Shown here one piece after another: positions 31,075-42,985 of a DNA stretch of 64,000 nucleotides (position 1 is its first letter; every line of letters begins with the position of its first letter). The notes beneath the pieces were generated by a model. That model was given only the letters and a program-made list of their open reading frames with translations. It searched no databases and was not told the DNA's origin. Both the position numbers and the translations under genes were made by a program. Location of the stretch: the NCBI GenBank assembly GCA_950097015.1, contig CATNEN010000030.1, positions 915,001-979,000 on the forward strand, read 5' to 3'. This DNA is from Macrostomum hystrix. Its lineage: Eukaryota; Platyhelminthes; Macrostomidae.

Positions 31075-34000
31075 ACTCTTGCTGCGATTCTAGCTGAGAT
31101 TCTTGCTGCGATTCTAGCTGAGACTCTTGCTGCGATTCCAGCTGTGATTCTTGCTGCGATTCTAGCTGAGACTCTTGCTGCGATTCTAGCTGAGATTCTT
31201 GCTGCGATTCTAGCTGAGACTCTTGCTGCATTTCTAGCTGAGACTCTTGCTGCGATTCTAGCTGAGACTGTTGCTGCAATTCTAGCTGAGACTCTTGCTG
31301 CGATTCTAGCTGAGACTCTTGCTGCGATTCTAGCTGAGACTGTTGCTGCATTTCTAGCTGAGACTCTTGCTGCGATTCTAGCTAGGAGACTCTTGCTACG
31401 ATTCTAGCTGAGACTCTGGCTACGATTCTAGCTGAGACTCTTGCTGCGATTCTAGCTGAGACTCTTGCTACGATTCTAGCTGAGACTGTTGCTACGATTC
31501 TAGCTGAGACTCTTGCTGCGATTCTAGCTAGGAGACTCTGGCTACGATTCTAGCTGAGACGTTGCTACGATTCTAGCTGAGACTCTTGCTGCGATTCTAG
31601 CTAGGAGACTCTTGCTACGATTCTAGCTGAGACTCTGGCTACGATTCTAGCTGAGACTCTTGCTACGATTCTAGCTGAGACTCTTGCTACGATTCTAGCT
31701 GAGACTGTTGCTACGATTCTAGCTGAGACTCTTGCTACGATTCTAGCTGAGACTCTTGCTGCGATTCTAGCTGAGACTCTTGCTACGATTCTAGCTGAGA
31801 CTGTTGCTACGATTCTAGCTGAGACTCTTGCTATGATTCTAGCTGAGACTGTTGCTACGATTCTAGCTAGGAGACTCTTGCTGCGATTCTAGCTAGGAGA
31901 CTCTTGCTGCGATTCTAGCTAGGAGACTCTTGCTGCGATTCTAGCTAGGAGACTCTTGCTACGATTCTAGCTGAGACTCTGGCTACGATTCTAGCTGAGA
32001 CTCTTGCTGCGATTCTAGCTGAGACTGTTGCTACGATTCTAGCTGAGACTGTTGCTACGATTCTAGCTGAGACTCTTGCTGCGATTCTAGCTAGGAGGAC
32101 TCTTGCTACGATTCTAGCTGAGACTCTGGCTACGATTCTAGCTGAGACTCTTGCTACGATTCTAGCTGAGACTCTTGCTACGATTCTAGCTGAGACTGTT
32201 GCTACGATTCTAGCTAGAAGACTCTTGCTATGATTCTAGCTGAGACTCTTGCTACGATTCTAGCTGAGACTCTTGCTATGATTCTAGCTGAGACTCTTGC
32301 TACGATTCTAGCTAGAAGACTCTTGCTATGATTCTAGCTGAGACTGTTGCCACGATTCTAGCTAGAAGACTCTTGCTGCGATTCTAGCTGAGACTCTTGC
32401 TACGATTCTAGCTGAGACTCTTGCTACGATTCTAGCTGAGACTGTTGCTACGATTCTAGCTAGGAGACTCTTGCTACGATTCTAGCTGAGACTCTTGCTA
32501 CGATTCTAGCTGAGACTCTTGCTACGATTCTAGCTGAGACTGTTGCTACGATTCTAGCTGAGACTCTTGCTGCGATTCTAGCTGAGACTCTTGCTACGAT
32601 TCTAGCTGAGACTGTTGCTACGATTCTAGCTGAGACTCTTGCTATGATTCTAGCTGAGACTGTTGCTACGATTCTAGCTAGGAGACTCTTGCTGCGATTC
32701 TAGCTAGGAGACTCTTGCTGCGATTCTAGCTAGGAGACTCTTGCTGCGATTCTAGCTAGGAGACTCTTGCTACGATTCTAGCTGAGACTCTGGCTACGAT
32801 TCTAGCTGAGACTCTTGCTGCGATTCTAGCTGAGACTCTTGCTACGATTCTAGCTGAGACTGTTGCTACGATTCTAGCTGAGACTCTTGCTGCGATTCTA
32901 GCTAGGAGACTCTTGCTACGATTCTAGCTGAGACTCTGGCTACGATTCTAGCTGAGACTCTTGCTACGATTCTAGCTGAGACTCTTGCTACGATTCTAGC
33001 TGAGACTGTTGCTACGATTCTAGCTAGAAGACTCTTGCTATGATTCTAGCTGAGACTCTTGCTACGATTCTAGCTGAGACTCTTGCTATGATTCTAGCTG
33101 AGACTCTTGCTACGATTCTAGCTAGAAGACTCTTGCTATGATTCTAGCTGAGACTGTTGCTACGATTCTAGCTAGAAGACTCTTGCTGCGATTCTAGCTG
33201 AGACTCTTGCTACGATTCTAGCTGAGACTCTTGCTACGATTCTAGCTGAGACTGTTGCTACGATTCTAGCTAGGAGACTCTTGCTACGATTCTAGCTAGG
33301 AGACTCTTGCTGCGATTCTAGCTGAAACTCTTGCTACGATTCTAGCTGAGACTCTTGCTACGATTCTAGCTGAGACTGTGCTACGATTCTAGCTAGGAGA
33401 CTCTTGCTACGATTCTAGCTGAGACTCTGGCTACGATTCTAGCTGAGACGTTGCTACGATTCTAGCTAGGAGACTCTTGCTACGATTCTAGCTGAGACTC
33501 TTGCTACGATTCTAGCTGAGACTCTTGCTGCGATTCTAGCTGAGGACTCTTGCTACGATTCTAGCTGAGACTGTTGCTACGATTCTAGCTGAGACTCTTG
33601 CTGCGATTCTAGCTAGGAGACTCTTGCTACGATTCTAGCTGAGACTCTGGCTACGATTCTAGCTGAGACTCTTGCTGCGATTCTAGCTGAGACTCTTGCT
33701 ACGATTCTAGCTGAGACTGTTGCTACGATTCTAGCTGAGACTCTTGCTGCGATTCTAGCTAGGAGACTCTTGCTACGATTCTAGCTGAGACTCTGGCTAC
33801 GATTCTAGCTGAGACTCTTGCTACGATTCTAGCTGAGACTGTTGCTACGATTCTAGCTGAGACTGTTGCTACGATTCTAGCTGAGACTCTTGCTACGATT
33901 CTAGCTGAGACTCTTGCTACGATTCTAGCTGAGACTGTTGCTACGATTCTAGCTGAGACTCTTGCTATGATTCTAGCTGAGACTGTTGCTACGATTCTAG

Positions 34001-35465
34001 CTAGGAGACTCTTGCTACGATTCTAGCTGAGACTCTTGCTACGATTCTAGCTGAGACTCTTGCTACGATTCTAGCTGAGACTCTTGCTACGATTCTAGCT
34101 GAGACTCTTGCTATGATTCTAGCTGAGACTCTTGCTACGTTTCTAGCTGAGACTCTTGCTGCGATTCTAGCTGAGACTGTTGCTATGATTCTAGCTGAGA
34201 CTCTTGCTACGATTCTAGCTGAGACTGTTGCTATGATTCTAGCTGAGACTGTTGCTATGATTCTAGCTGAGACTCTTGCTACGATTCTAGCTGAGACTGT
34301 TGCTACGATTCTAGCTGAGACTCTTGCTATGATTCTAGCTGAGACTGTTGCTACGATTCTAGCTAGGAGACTCTTGCTACGATTCTAGCTGAGACTCTTG
34401 CTACGATTCTAGCTGAGACTCTTGCTACGATTCTAGCTGAGACTCTTGCTACGATTCTAGCTGAGACTCTTGCTACGATTCTAGCTGAAACTCTTGCTAC
34501 GATTCTAGCTGAGACTCTTGCTACGATTCTAGCTGAGACTCTTGCTATGCTTCTAGCTGAAACTCTTGCTACGATTCTAGCTGAAACTCTTGCTACGATT
34601 CTAGCTGAAACTCTTGCTACGATTCTAGCTGAGACTCTTGCTACGATTCTAGCTGAGACTCTTGCTACGATTCTAGCTGAAACTCTTGCTATGATTCTAG
34701 CTGAGACTCTTGCTACGATTCTAGCTGAGACTCTTGCTGCGATTCTAGCTGAGACTCTTGCTACGATTCTAGCTGAGACTCTTGCTACGATTCTAGCTGA
34801 GACTGTTGCTACGATTCTAGCTAGGAGACTCTGGCTACGATTCTAGCTGAGACTCTTGCTATGATTCTAGCTGAGACTGTTGCTACGATTCTAGCTGAGA
34901 CTGTTGCTACGATTCTAGCTGAGACTCTTGCTACGATTCTAGCTGAGACTGTTGCTACGATTCTAGCTGAGACTGTTGCTACGATTCTAGCTGAGACTCT
35001 TGCTACGATTCTAGCTGAGACTCTTGCTACGATTCTAGCTGAGACTCTTGCTACGATTCTAGCTGAGACTCTTGCTACGATTCTAGCTGAGACTCTTGCT
35101 ACGATTCTAGCTGAGACTGTTGCTACGATTCTAGCTGAGACTGTTGCTACGATTCTAGCTGAGACTCTTGCTACGATTCTAGCTGAGACTCTTGCTACGA
35201 TTCTAGCTGAGACTGTTGCTACGATTCTAGCTGAGACTGTTGCTACGATTCTAGCTGAGACTCTTGCTACGATTCTAGCTGAGACTCTTGCTACGATTCT
35301 AGCTGAGACTCTTGCTACGATTCTAGCTGAGACTCTTGCTACGATTCTAGCTGAGACTGTTGCTACGATTCTAGCTGAGACTCGTTGCTACGATTCTAGC
35401 TGAGACTCTTGCTACGATTCTAGCTGAGACTCTTGCTACGATTCTAGCTGAGACTGGAGACTGGA
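31075..35465 (+). repeat. 24-bp minisatellite
   Basis: About 180 copies of CTTGCTACGATT-CTAGCTGAGACT. Variants are GCGATT, GTTGCT, GGCTACG and the frame-breaking AGCTAGGAGACT (two extra bases). Composite blocks recur about 810 bases apart (for example AGCTAGAAGACTCTTGCTATG near 32212 and 33022). Where the unit is uninterrupted it reads LATILAET, giving ORFs of up to 180 codons that I reject as genes. The last units decay into ACTGGAGACTGGAGACTGGAG. Confidence 0.97.
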
Positions 35466-35698
35466 GACTGGAGCTGCGATTCTAGCTGCGATTATTTCTC
35501 GCATTTAACAGCTGGGTTAGCTCGAACAGTCTAGATTAAAGTGTCCTGCCAAAAGCCACAAATTGTTCCAGTTCCAGTGGAGCTGGGAATCGAACCGTAG
35601 ACCTACTGATTCGTATTCAGATTTTTGCAGCTTTAGTTTTAAAGTTTAAACTACGAGCGGATATGCTCATTGGCTGCAAAGAACGACTAGGCAGTTCA

Positions 35699-35760
35699 GG
35701 TCAATCCAAAGATTATAAATACTTTTTATTTATAATATATTTATAATCTTTGGGTCAATC
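35699..35760. mobile_element. 46-bp palindromic micro-element with 8-bp target duplication
   Basis: CAAAGATTATAAATA (35707-35721) and TATTTATAATCTTTG (35738-35752) are perfect 15-base inverted arms around 16 bases. The 46-bp element is bracketed by exact direct repeats GGTCAATC (35699-35706 and 35753-35760). Eight-base target duplications and termini starting CA are features of hAT transposons, so this looks like a minimal hAT-type MITE. Confidence 0.6.
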
Positions 35761-35782
35761 TGCTCACGTCAAATTACCATAG

Positions 35783-37691
35783 ACAAATTTGACCAAAAAG
35801 CGAATAGATTTACTTACTCAAACAAAACCGACGGAACAGAAAACTTTTACCAGCTCAAGTTTAAAGAAAATTTAACGTTAAGGTTTAGTTCTATCCGACA
35901 GCCGCATAAAATATTAACTATGATTGAAGAATTGAACTGCAAGAACTTTCACGCAGTTATCACTCAGCCAAACAGGTAATAAAATCAACAGGTGTTTATT
36001 GATATCATGGTCTTGCAATTGTCCGCGTTTATAATTGGTCCTCATGAAATTAAAGTAGATGTCACTGTTGCAATCTCAGGTAGATACTATTATAGTATAA
36101 TCTCAGGTGGAGATATTAGAGTCTCACGTAGATATATTAGAATCTCAGGTAGATAAATTAGAATCACGCGTAGATATATTATAGTCTCATGTAGATATAT
36201 TAGAATCTCACGTAGATATATTATAGTCTCATGTAGATATATTAGAATCTCACGTAGATATATTAGAATCTCAGGTAGATATATTAGAATCTCACGTAGA
36301 TATATTAGAATCTCGCGTAGATATATTAGAATCTCAGGTAGATATATTAGAATCTCACGTAGATATATTATAGTCTCATGTAGATATATTAGAATCTCGC
36401 GTAGATATATTATAGTCTCATGTAGATATATTAGAATCTCACGTAGATATATTAGAATCTCAGGTAGATATATTAGAATCTCACGTAGATATATTAGAAT
36501 CTCACGTAGGTATATTAGAATCTCACGTAGATATATTAGAATCTCACGAAGATATATTAGAATCTCGCGTAGATATATTAGAATCTCAGGTAGATATATT
36601 AGAATCTCACGTACATATATTATAGTCTCATGTAGATATATTAGAATCTCACGTAGATATATTAGAATCTCGCGTAGATATATTAGAATCTCAGGTAGAT
36701 ATATTATAATCACAAGTGGATATATTAGAATCACAAGTGGATATATTAGAATCTCAGGTAGATATATTATAATCACAAGTGGATATATTAGAATCTCTGG
36801 TAGATATATTATAGTCTCATGTAGATATATTAGAATCTCACGTAGATATATTATAGTCTCATGTAGATATATTAGAATCTCACGTAGATATATTAGAATC
36901 TCACGTAGATATATTATAGTCTCATGTAGATATATTAGAATCTCACGTAGATATATTAGAATCTCACGTAGATATATTAGAATCTCACGTAGATATATTA
37001 TAGTCTCATGTAGATATATTAGAATCTCACGTAGATATATTATAATCACAAGTGGATATATTAGAATCTCAGGTAGATATATTATAATCACAAGTGGATA
37101 TATTAGAATCTCACGTAGATATATTATAATCACAAGTGGATATATTAGAATATCAGGTAGATATACTATAATCACAAGTGGATATATTAGAATCTCAGGT
37201 AGATATATTTTAATCACAAGTGGATATATTAGAATCTCAGGTAGATATATTATAATCACAAGTGGATATATTAGAATCTAATTTCTGCCTGCAGGAGTGT
37301 ACTGGTGAAGTACTACCATCCGTGTTGTACCGCCTGTCGCCCAGCGCATACAGCATTTCTAGTCAGCGCTCACGCGTTCAGAGTTCATCAAGATGAATTA
37401 TTGTTCTGTGAAATGGACATCAGCACCAACGCCCCTCCTTTTGGCATCTGCATACCCGGCACGCCGTTCATCCAGCTGTTCGTCCGGGGCGACACGAATC
37501 GACGGATCTTCCAGGGCGAGTTAGATCCAGCCTCACTTATTAGCTTCATTGAGGCGGAATTGGGTCTGAAGCCATATGAAACTAAGGCGGCTAAGGCTGC
37601 GGCTACGGCTACGGCTGCGGCTACGGCTGCGGCTACGGCTACGGCTACAGCTTCGGCTTCGTCTGCGTCTACCACTGGAACTTCAGGTTGA
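35783..37691 (+). CDS. Thioredoxin-fold protein, 5' end unresolved
   Basis: Two exons join in phase 2/1: one ending at 35975 (GT at 35976) and 37295-37691. The junction restores a thioredoxin domain: IEELNCKNFHAVITQPN, then RSVLVKYYHP. The active-site-like Cys-Thr-Ala-Cys (Cys codons 37326-28 and 37335-37) follows, then LLFCEMDIS, and the cis-Pro block GTPFIQLFVRG. The C-terminus is an Ala/Thr/Ser-rich tail. The frame is open upstream to 35719, so the first exon may start at an acceptor near 35782, or translation may start at the ATG at 35920. PDI-like or cytosolic thioredoxin-like proteins are both possible; no ER retention signal is present. AATAAA lies only 11 bases after the stop (37702-37707). 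Confidence 0.68.
36085..37275 (+). repeat. 21-bp minisatellite in the thioredoxin gene intron
   Basis: About 57 copies of GATATATTAGAATCTCACGTA and variants (TATAGTCTCATGTA, TAATCACAAGTG, AATCTCAGGTA) fill nearly all of intron 35976-37294. The unit length is a multiple of three and the complement lacks stops, giving a spurious 389-codon minus-strand ORF with a YLREILI repeat. Confidence 0.96.
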
Positions 37692-37701
37692 GTGATGCTC
37701 C

Positions 37702-37707
37702 AATAAA
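37702..37707 (+). terminator. Candidate poly(A) signal of the thioredoxin gene
   Basis: AATAAA within CTCCAATAAAACAG, 11 bases after the stop codon. A second AATAAA is at 37808-37813, so a short 3' UTR is likely either way. Confidence 0.45.
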
Positions 37708-38069
37708 ACAGCATAGGTCCACACTTAATAACAGTTTAGCCCAAAAAGAAAAAACTAATTTTCTTTGCTCACTACTGAAATCATACCTGACTGGAGTTTG
37801 AATGCTTAATAAAACTCTTGTCGACTTTCGAAATTCACATTTTCCTTTTTTTAAAGCAATCTTATGCGCCTTTAACTTTTTGGTGGTTTTCGATAAATAA
37901 AAAATCTGAGTAGAAACCTGAGTCGGATCTTATCTGAGCAATTCGTATCTGCTCCGAAACGAGCCCACAGACAGGTACAAATGTGCCTCAGTGGCCCAGT
38001 GCTCAGGGTTTGTAGAAAGTAAAATCACAGGCCAGTTTTTTATGTATTGCAGAGTTGGCCTTTGAGACT

Positions 38070-38410
38070 CAGTGTCTGAGCTAGAGACTGGGAGACTGAG
38101 ATACAGATAGAGACCAAAAAGAGACTGGGATAGAGTCTGGTATAGAGACTGAGATAGAGACAGAGATAGAGACTGAGATAGAGTCTGGTATAGAGACAGA
38201 GATAGAGACAGAGATAGAAACTGGGATAGAGACTGAGATAGAGACTGAGATAGAGACTGAGATAGAGACTGAGATAGAGACTGAGATAGAGACTGAGATA
38301 GAGACTGAGATAGAGACTGAGATAGAGACTGAGATAGAGACTGAGATAGAGACTGAGATAGAAACTGCGACAGAGACTGAGATAGAAACTGAGATAGAGA
38401 CTGAGATAGT
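38070..38410 (+). repeat. 12-bp tandem repeat before the CRAL-TRIO gene
   Basis: About 28 copies of GACTGAGATAGA, with TCTGGTATAGA variants at the left end. It stops 45 bases before the start codon of the CRAL-TRIO gene, so it lies in its promoter or 5' UTR. Minus-strand ORFs rich in Leu/Ser/Tyr are by-products. Confidence 0.93.
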
Positions 38411-38454
38411 CTCTCAAAGCCCTGAAAGTCTAGCCGAGTGGCTCTGGCTCGCTC

Positions 38455-40635
38455 ATGTCGGAGGCAGCAGCTGACAGTCCAGAATTTGCCGACCCGCCGA
38501 TGCACACCGAATTCAGTCGGCGAGTGTGCGGCGAGATGCGCGCCGATCCGCGCCGACTGGAGGCCTTCGCCCAGTTCAAAGCTGCCGCATTCGCCCTAGC
38601 CGAAGCCGAAGGCTTGCCAACTGAATTCTGTCGCCACTTGCTGACAGATCAGTTCTACCTGGCCAAATGGCTGCGCGCCTGCGACTACACCGCCGACGCC
38701 GCGCTGGACATGCTTCGCCGACATTTGGCCTGGCGTCGAGATAACGACGTCGACGCGATGTCGATTAGGTACTACGGCGAGGGCGAAGATGCTGATCGGA
38801 TCGGAGGTGATTTTCTAAGGATTGTCTTCCGAATTTGAATTAGTATAGAATTCGACAACTCTCACTCAACCCCTCAGCCTCTCACTCTACCCCTCAGCCT
38901 CTCACTCTACCCCTCAGCCTCTCACTCTACCCCTCAGCCTCTCACTCTACCCCTCAGCCTCTCACTCTACCCCTCAGCCTCTCACTCTACCCCTCAGCCT
39001 CTCACTCTACCCTCAGCCTCTCACTCTACCCCTCAGCCTCTCACTCTACCCCTCAGCCTCTCACTCTACCCCTCAGCCTCTCACTCTACCCCTCAGCCTC
39101 TCACTCTACCCCTCAGCCTCTCACTCTACCCCTCAGCCTCTCACTCTACCCCTCAGCCTCTCACTCTACCCCTCAGCCTCTCACTCTACCCCTCAGCCTC
39201 TCACTCTACCCCTCAGCCTCTCACTCTACCCCTCAGCCTCTCACTCTACCCCTCAGCCTCTCACTCTACCCCTCAGCCTCTCACTCTAACCCTCAGCCTC
39301 TCACTCTACCCCTCAGCCTCTCACTCTACCCCTCAGCCTCTCACTCTACCCCTCAGCCTCTCACTCTACCCCTCAGCATCTCACTCTACCCCTTAACCAC
39401 TCACTCTACCCCTCAACCACTCACTCTAACCCTCAGCCTCTCACTCTAACCCTCAGCCTCTAACTCTACCCCTTAACCACTCACTCTACCCCTCAGCCTC
39501 TCACTCTACCCCTCAGCCTCTCACTCTACCCCTCAGCCTCTCGCTCTACCCCTCAGCCTCTCACTCTACCCCTCAGCCTCTCACTCTAACCCTCAGCCTC
39601 TCACTCTACCCCTCAGCCTCTCACTCTAACCCTCAGCCTCTCACTCTACCCCTCAGCCTCTCACTCTACCCCTCAGCCTCTCACTCTAACCCTCAGCCTC
39701 TAACTCTACCCCTTAACCACTCACTCTACCCCTCAACCACTCACTCTAACCCTCAGCCTCTCACTCTAACCCTCAGCCTCTCACTCTAACCCTCAGCCTC
39801 TAACTCTACCCCTTAACCACTCACTCTACCCCTCAACCACTGACTCTACCTCTACCTCTTAAACTCGCACTCAACTCATTAACCTCTCACTCTACCCCTT
39901 AAACTCTCACTCCACCCCTTAAACTCTCACTCCACCCCTCATGCTAAATCCTTCGAAATTAAATGTACCTTACATTACTACTAGCATTGTTGGTAATAAA
40001 ATCCCACAGCAGACATTGCGGAGAACCCGACTCAGGACCCCGGCATCCCGGAACTCATCCGTCGCTATCACACCGGAGGCCGCAGCGGCTCGGATTCGGA
40101 GGGCCGTCCAGTTTTCATCGACCCGATCGGCCGGTTCGACATGCGCGGCCTGATTCGGCGGCTCAGCATTCGCCAGCTGGCCCTCAGCAGGATTCGAATC
40201 TGGGAGCGACTTCTCCGACGTGACTTCCCGGCCGCGCGTCGTCGCACCGGCCTGCCAGTCTGCCAGGCTGTGTATATCATCGACCTGACGGGCTTCGGTC
40301 GGCAGCAGATGAATACGGACGGCCTGGCCTACGCCAAGACCTTGGCCGGCATCCTAGAGGCCAATTATCCGGAGCTGCTGGCCGCTGTTCTCGTGCTCAA
40401 TCCGCGGCATCAGCGAGTTGCTCAGCTGATCTGGCGGCTGTTGGGCCCGTTTTTAACGTCGTCAACTCGGCGAATTGTTCGAATCTTGCCCGAAGGCGAA
40501 GCCGGGCGGGCCGCCCTGCTTGCTGCAGTTCCGCCCGACCAGCTGCCCGCTGCCTACGGCGGCCAGCTTCTCGACCCAGTCGATGGCGATCCCGCCTGCC
40601 CCAGCTGCATCTGCTACGGAGGCCAGGTGCCCTGA
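38455..40635 (+). CDS. CRAL-TRIO (Sec14-like) lipid-transfer protein, two exons
   Basis: Exons 38455-38806 and 40010-40635 join in phase 1/2 (an Ala codon spans the junction) to 325 residues. Residues about 25-115 are the CRAL-TRIO N-terminal helical domain (FYLAKWLRACDYTADAALDM, then LRRHLAWRRDNDVDAM). Exon 2 holds the lipid-binding domain: GRPVFIDPIGRFDMRGL, CQAVYIIDLTGFG, then ILEANYPELLAAVLVLNPR, LLGPFLTSSTRRIVRI and DQLPAAYGGQLLDP. These are the invariant strand, the NYPE block and the LPxxYGG ending. Family role: binding and exchange of phosphoinositides, retinoids or tocopherol between membranes. The GOLD domain of SEC14L1-4 proteins is absent; the protein ends shortly after the CRAL-TRIO fold with a Cys-rich tail (CPSCICYGG). 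The intron is filled by a 20-bp array. Orthology to a particular vertebrate gene cannot be assigned. Confidence 0.88.
38858..39940 (+). repeat. 20-bp minisatellite in the CRAL-TRIO gene intron
   Basis: About 53 copies of CCTCTCACTCTACCCCTCAG, with AACCCTCAG and CCTTAACCAC variants towards the right. The sense strand is nearly all pyrimidine plus A, and each unit ends in CCCCTCAG, similar to a 3' splice site. The true acceptor (AATCCCACAG, 40009) lies about 70 bases beyond the array. Confidence 0.96.
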
Positions 40636-40664
40636 GACTGACCAGATCATGTTAGTTGTCTGCC

Positions 40665-41060
40665 ACGTGTTCTCAATTGATCTCATTCGTGTTCTCAATC
40701 GATCTTATTCGTGTTCTCAATTGATCTCATTCGTGTTCTCAAGTGATCTCATTCGTGTTCTCAAGTGATCTCATTCGTGTTTTCAATTGATCTCATTCGT
40801 GTTTTCAATTGATCTCATTCGTGTTCTCAAGTGATCTCATTCGTGTTTTCAATTGATCTCATTGGTGTTCTCAAGTGATCTCATTCGTGTTCTAAATCGA
40901 TCTCATTCGTGTTCTCAATCGATCTCATTCGTGTTCTCAATCGATCTCATTCGTGTTCTCAATCCATCTCACTAATGTTCTCAACCCATCTCACTAATGT
41001 TCTCAACCCATCTCACTAATTTTCTCAACCCAACTCACTAATGTTCTCAATAGATTTAAT
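40665..41060 (+). repeat. 22-bp minisatellite after the CRAL-TRIO gene stop
   Basis: About 18 copies of GTGTTCTCAATTGATCTCATTC and decaying variants begin about 30 bases after the stop codon, presumably in the 3' UTR. Confidence 0.93.
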
Positions 41061-42390
41061 TCATATGTTTTCAATAGATGTAACAGATATCATTATTATC
41101 ATATCATGTTTAACTCTGATTTCGCATATCAACGCCTAAAACTTCATATCCCAGCTAATCATCAAGGTCCGTATCCCAGCATCTTGCATTTGAAAGCTTT
41201 CTTCCCTAGCCGAGACAAAACCTCTCTGCCCCTTGAAGTAATCAGCGGCAATTCTATTCTGTCATCACCTAAATTGATTCCATTAGTTCCCGCGGGTTCC
41301 CAGATCCGTTAGATATAAACACACTGCGCTATTATAGGCACTGATTGCATTTCACATCAAATCATTTTGCGCGCATGTGTGCGCGGGCCACATATACACG
41401 GACAGATTAGTCAAGTCTTTCTGAAGAAAGAGGAGAAAATAAAAAGAAGCAAAGATGCCGGCCATTGCCCTCAAGGAGAATCTCAGGAGAAGGCTATACT
41501 CGTATAGCTAACTGCATGTGCTGGTCATCAGTATCAGCATAGTTCAGGGCGAAGAATTATGATTCGCTTACCACTTGTCCCTCCCCGAAAAACTGGGATA
41601 ATATCAGGGGCGGTAGCGTCAGACAGTTAACCACTGCCATTGTGTAGAGACAGATTTAGTTTTTCTTAACACAGTTTCTGCATTAAAGTCATGCAGTCCA
41701 ATCCTCATTGCCCAGAGGACAAGTAGATAATTGCAACGCGATAAGGGATGTCATCCCGGTAAGGGATTTGGGATCAATTTTGTAGACTTCGGTCCGGTCC
41801 AATATGTCACGCAACAGGGGGGGGGTAGACCTCGGGCGGTCGGGTCTGCTTAGATTGAGGCTTAGAGCGATTGGAGTGGGAAAAATTTCCCTGTGGGATG
41901 GGAGTTTTTTGCAGGTGCGGTTCTGACTTCTTGAAAGCGATGCGAAACGTTAAGAAAGCACAATGGCACTGTAATTGATTTAGGATGAGTAATTTTTCTG
42001 TATAAACTGTCGATTCTTTTACATCAGATTGACAACCAGAACAGCTTGCTGTGTAAACTATGACATAGCAGATTTTTTTTATATTTCTTCTGACTTTGTC
42101 TGACAAGTTTATATACATTGGCCAAGAAGTCATTAATTTACCTTGCCTGAGAAATATCAATCTTGACCATCTATTTGGTGATGACAAATTCTGTTTAGAT
42201 TTTTGCATGTTGCTTTTTTTCAACTTCTCTCTCTAGGCGGATGCCATCCTCATCAAGCCGATGTAAACAATTTTAGCACTGCCCCCGCCTACGACCGCTT
42301 TTTATCTGATTTGATCAGTCTTCAGACTTGATAGGGGATTTTTTATGCGTCTTTGATTCCCATTTCTGTGGTAGGTCTTCCAAACACATA
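41060..42390. other. No recognised gene
   Basis: Short ORFs, including a 138-codon minus-strand frame at 41807-42223 and an 18-codon frame starting at 41455, show no family similarity. A run of nine or more G is at 41818-41826. Confidence 0.4.
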
Positions 42391-42394
42391 ACTC

Positions 42395-42985
42395 CCCTGC
42401 CTCATCTCTCCCGTGTCTCATCTCTCCCCTGCCTCATCTCCCCGTGTCTCATCTCTCCCCTGCCTCATCTCTCCCGTGTCTCATCTCTCCCCTGTCTCAT
42501 CTCTCCCGTGTCTCATCTCTCCCATGTCTCATCTCTCCCGTGTCTCATCTCTGCCTGTATCACCTCTCTCTTGTCTCATCTCTCCCGTGTCTCATCTCTC
42601 CCGTGTCTCATCTCTCCCGTGTCTCATCTCTCCCGTGTCTCATCTCTCCCGTGTCTCATCTCTCCCGTGTCTCATCTCTCCCATGTCTCATCTCTCCCGT
42701 GTCTCATCTCTCCCATGTCTCATCTCTCCCGTGTCTCATCTCTGCCTGTATCACCTCTCTCTTGTCTCATCTCTCCCGTGTCTCATCTCTCCCGTGTCTC
42801 ATCTCTCCCGTGTCTCATCTCTCCCGTGTCTCATCTCTCCCGTGTCTCATCTCCCCCGTGTCTCATCTCTCCCATGTCTCATCTCTCCCGTGTCTCATCT
42901 CTCCCATGTCTCATCTCTCCCGTGTCTCATCTCTGCCTGTATCACCTCTCTCTTGTCTCATCTCTCCCGTGTCTCATCTCATCCC
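42395..42985 (+). repeat. 16-bp pyrimidine-rich minisatellite
   Basis: About 37 copies of CTCATCTCTCCCGTGT. The variant CTCTGCCTGTATCACCTCTC recurs about every 190 bases (near 42550, 42740 and 42930), showing a higher-order unit. ORFs in all three plus frames are by-products. Confidence 0.95.

Noticed and set aside
36090-37259. 389-codon minus-strand ORF with YLREILI repeats
   Set aside because: It is the antisense of a 21-bp intronic array, and the opposite strand is explained by a phase-matched intron.
37930-38505. 191-codon minus-strand ORF
   Set aside because: Mostly the complement of the 12-bp array.
38881-39850. Telomere-like sequence because of CTAACCCTCAG units
   Set aside because: The unit is 20 bp and lies inside an intron; the CTAACCC-like variant is a minority substitution.
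41455-41511. Short ORF starting MPAIALKENL with a reasonable start context
   Set aside because: Eighteen codons, no homology, and no supporting splice sites.
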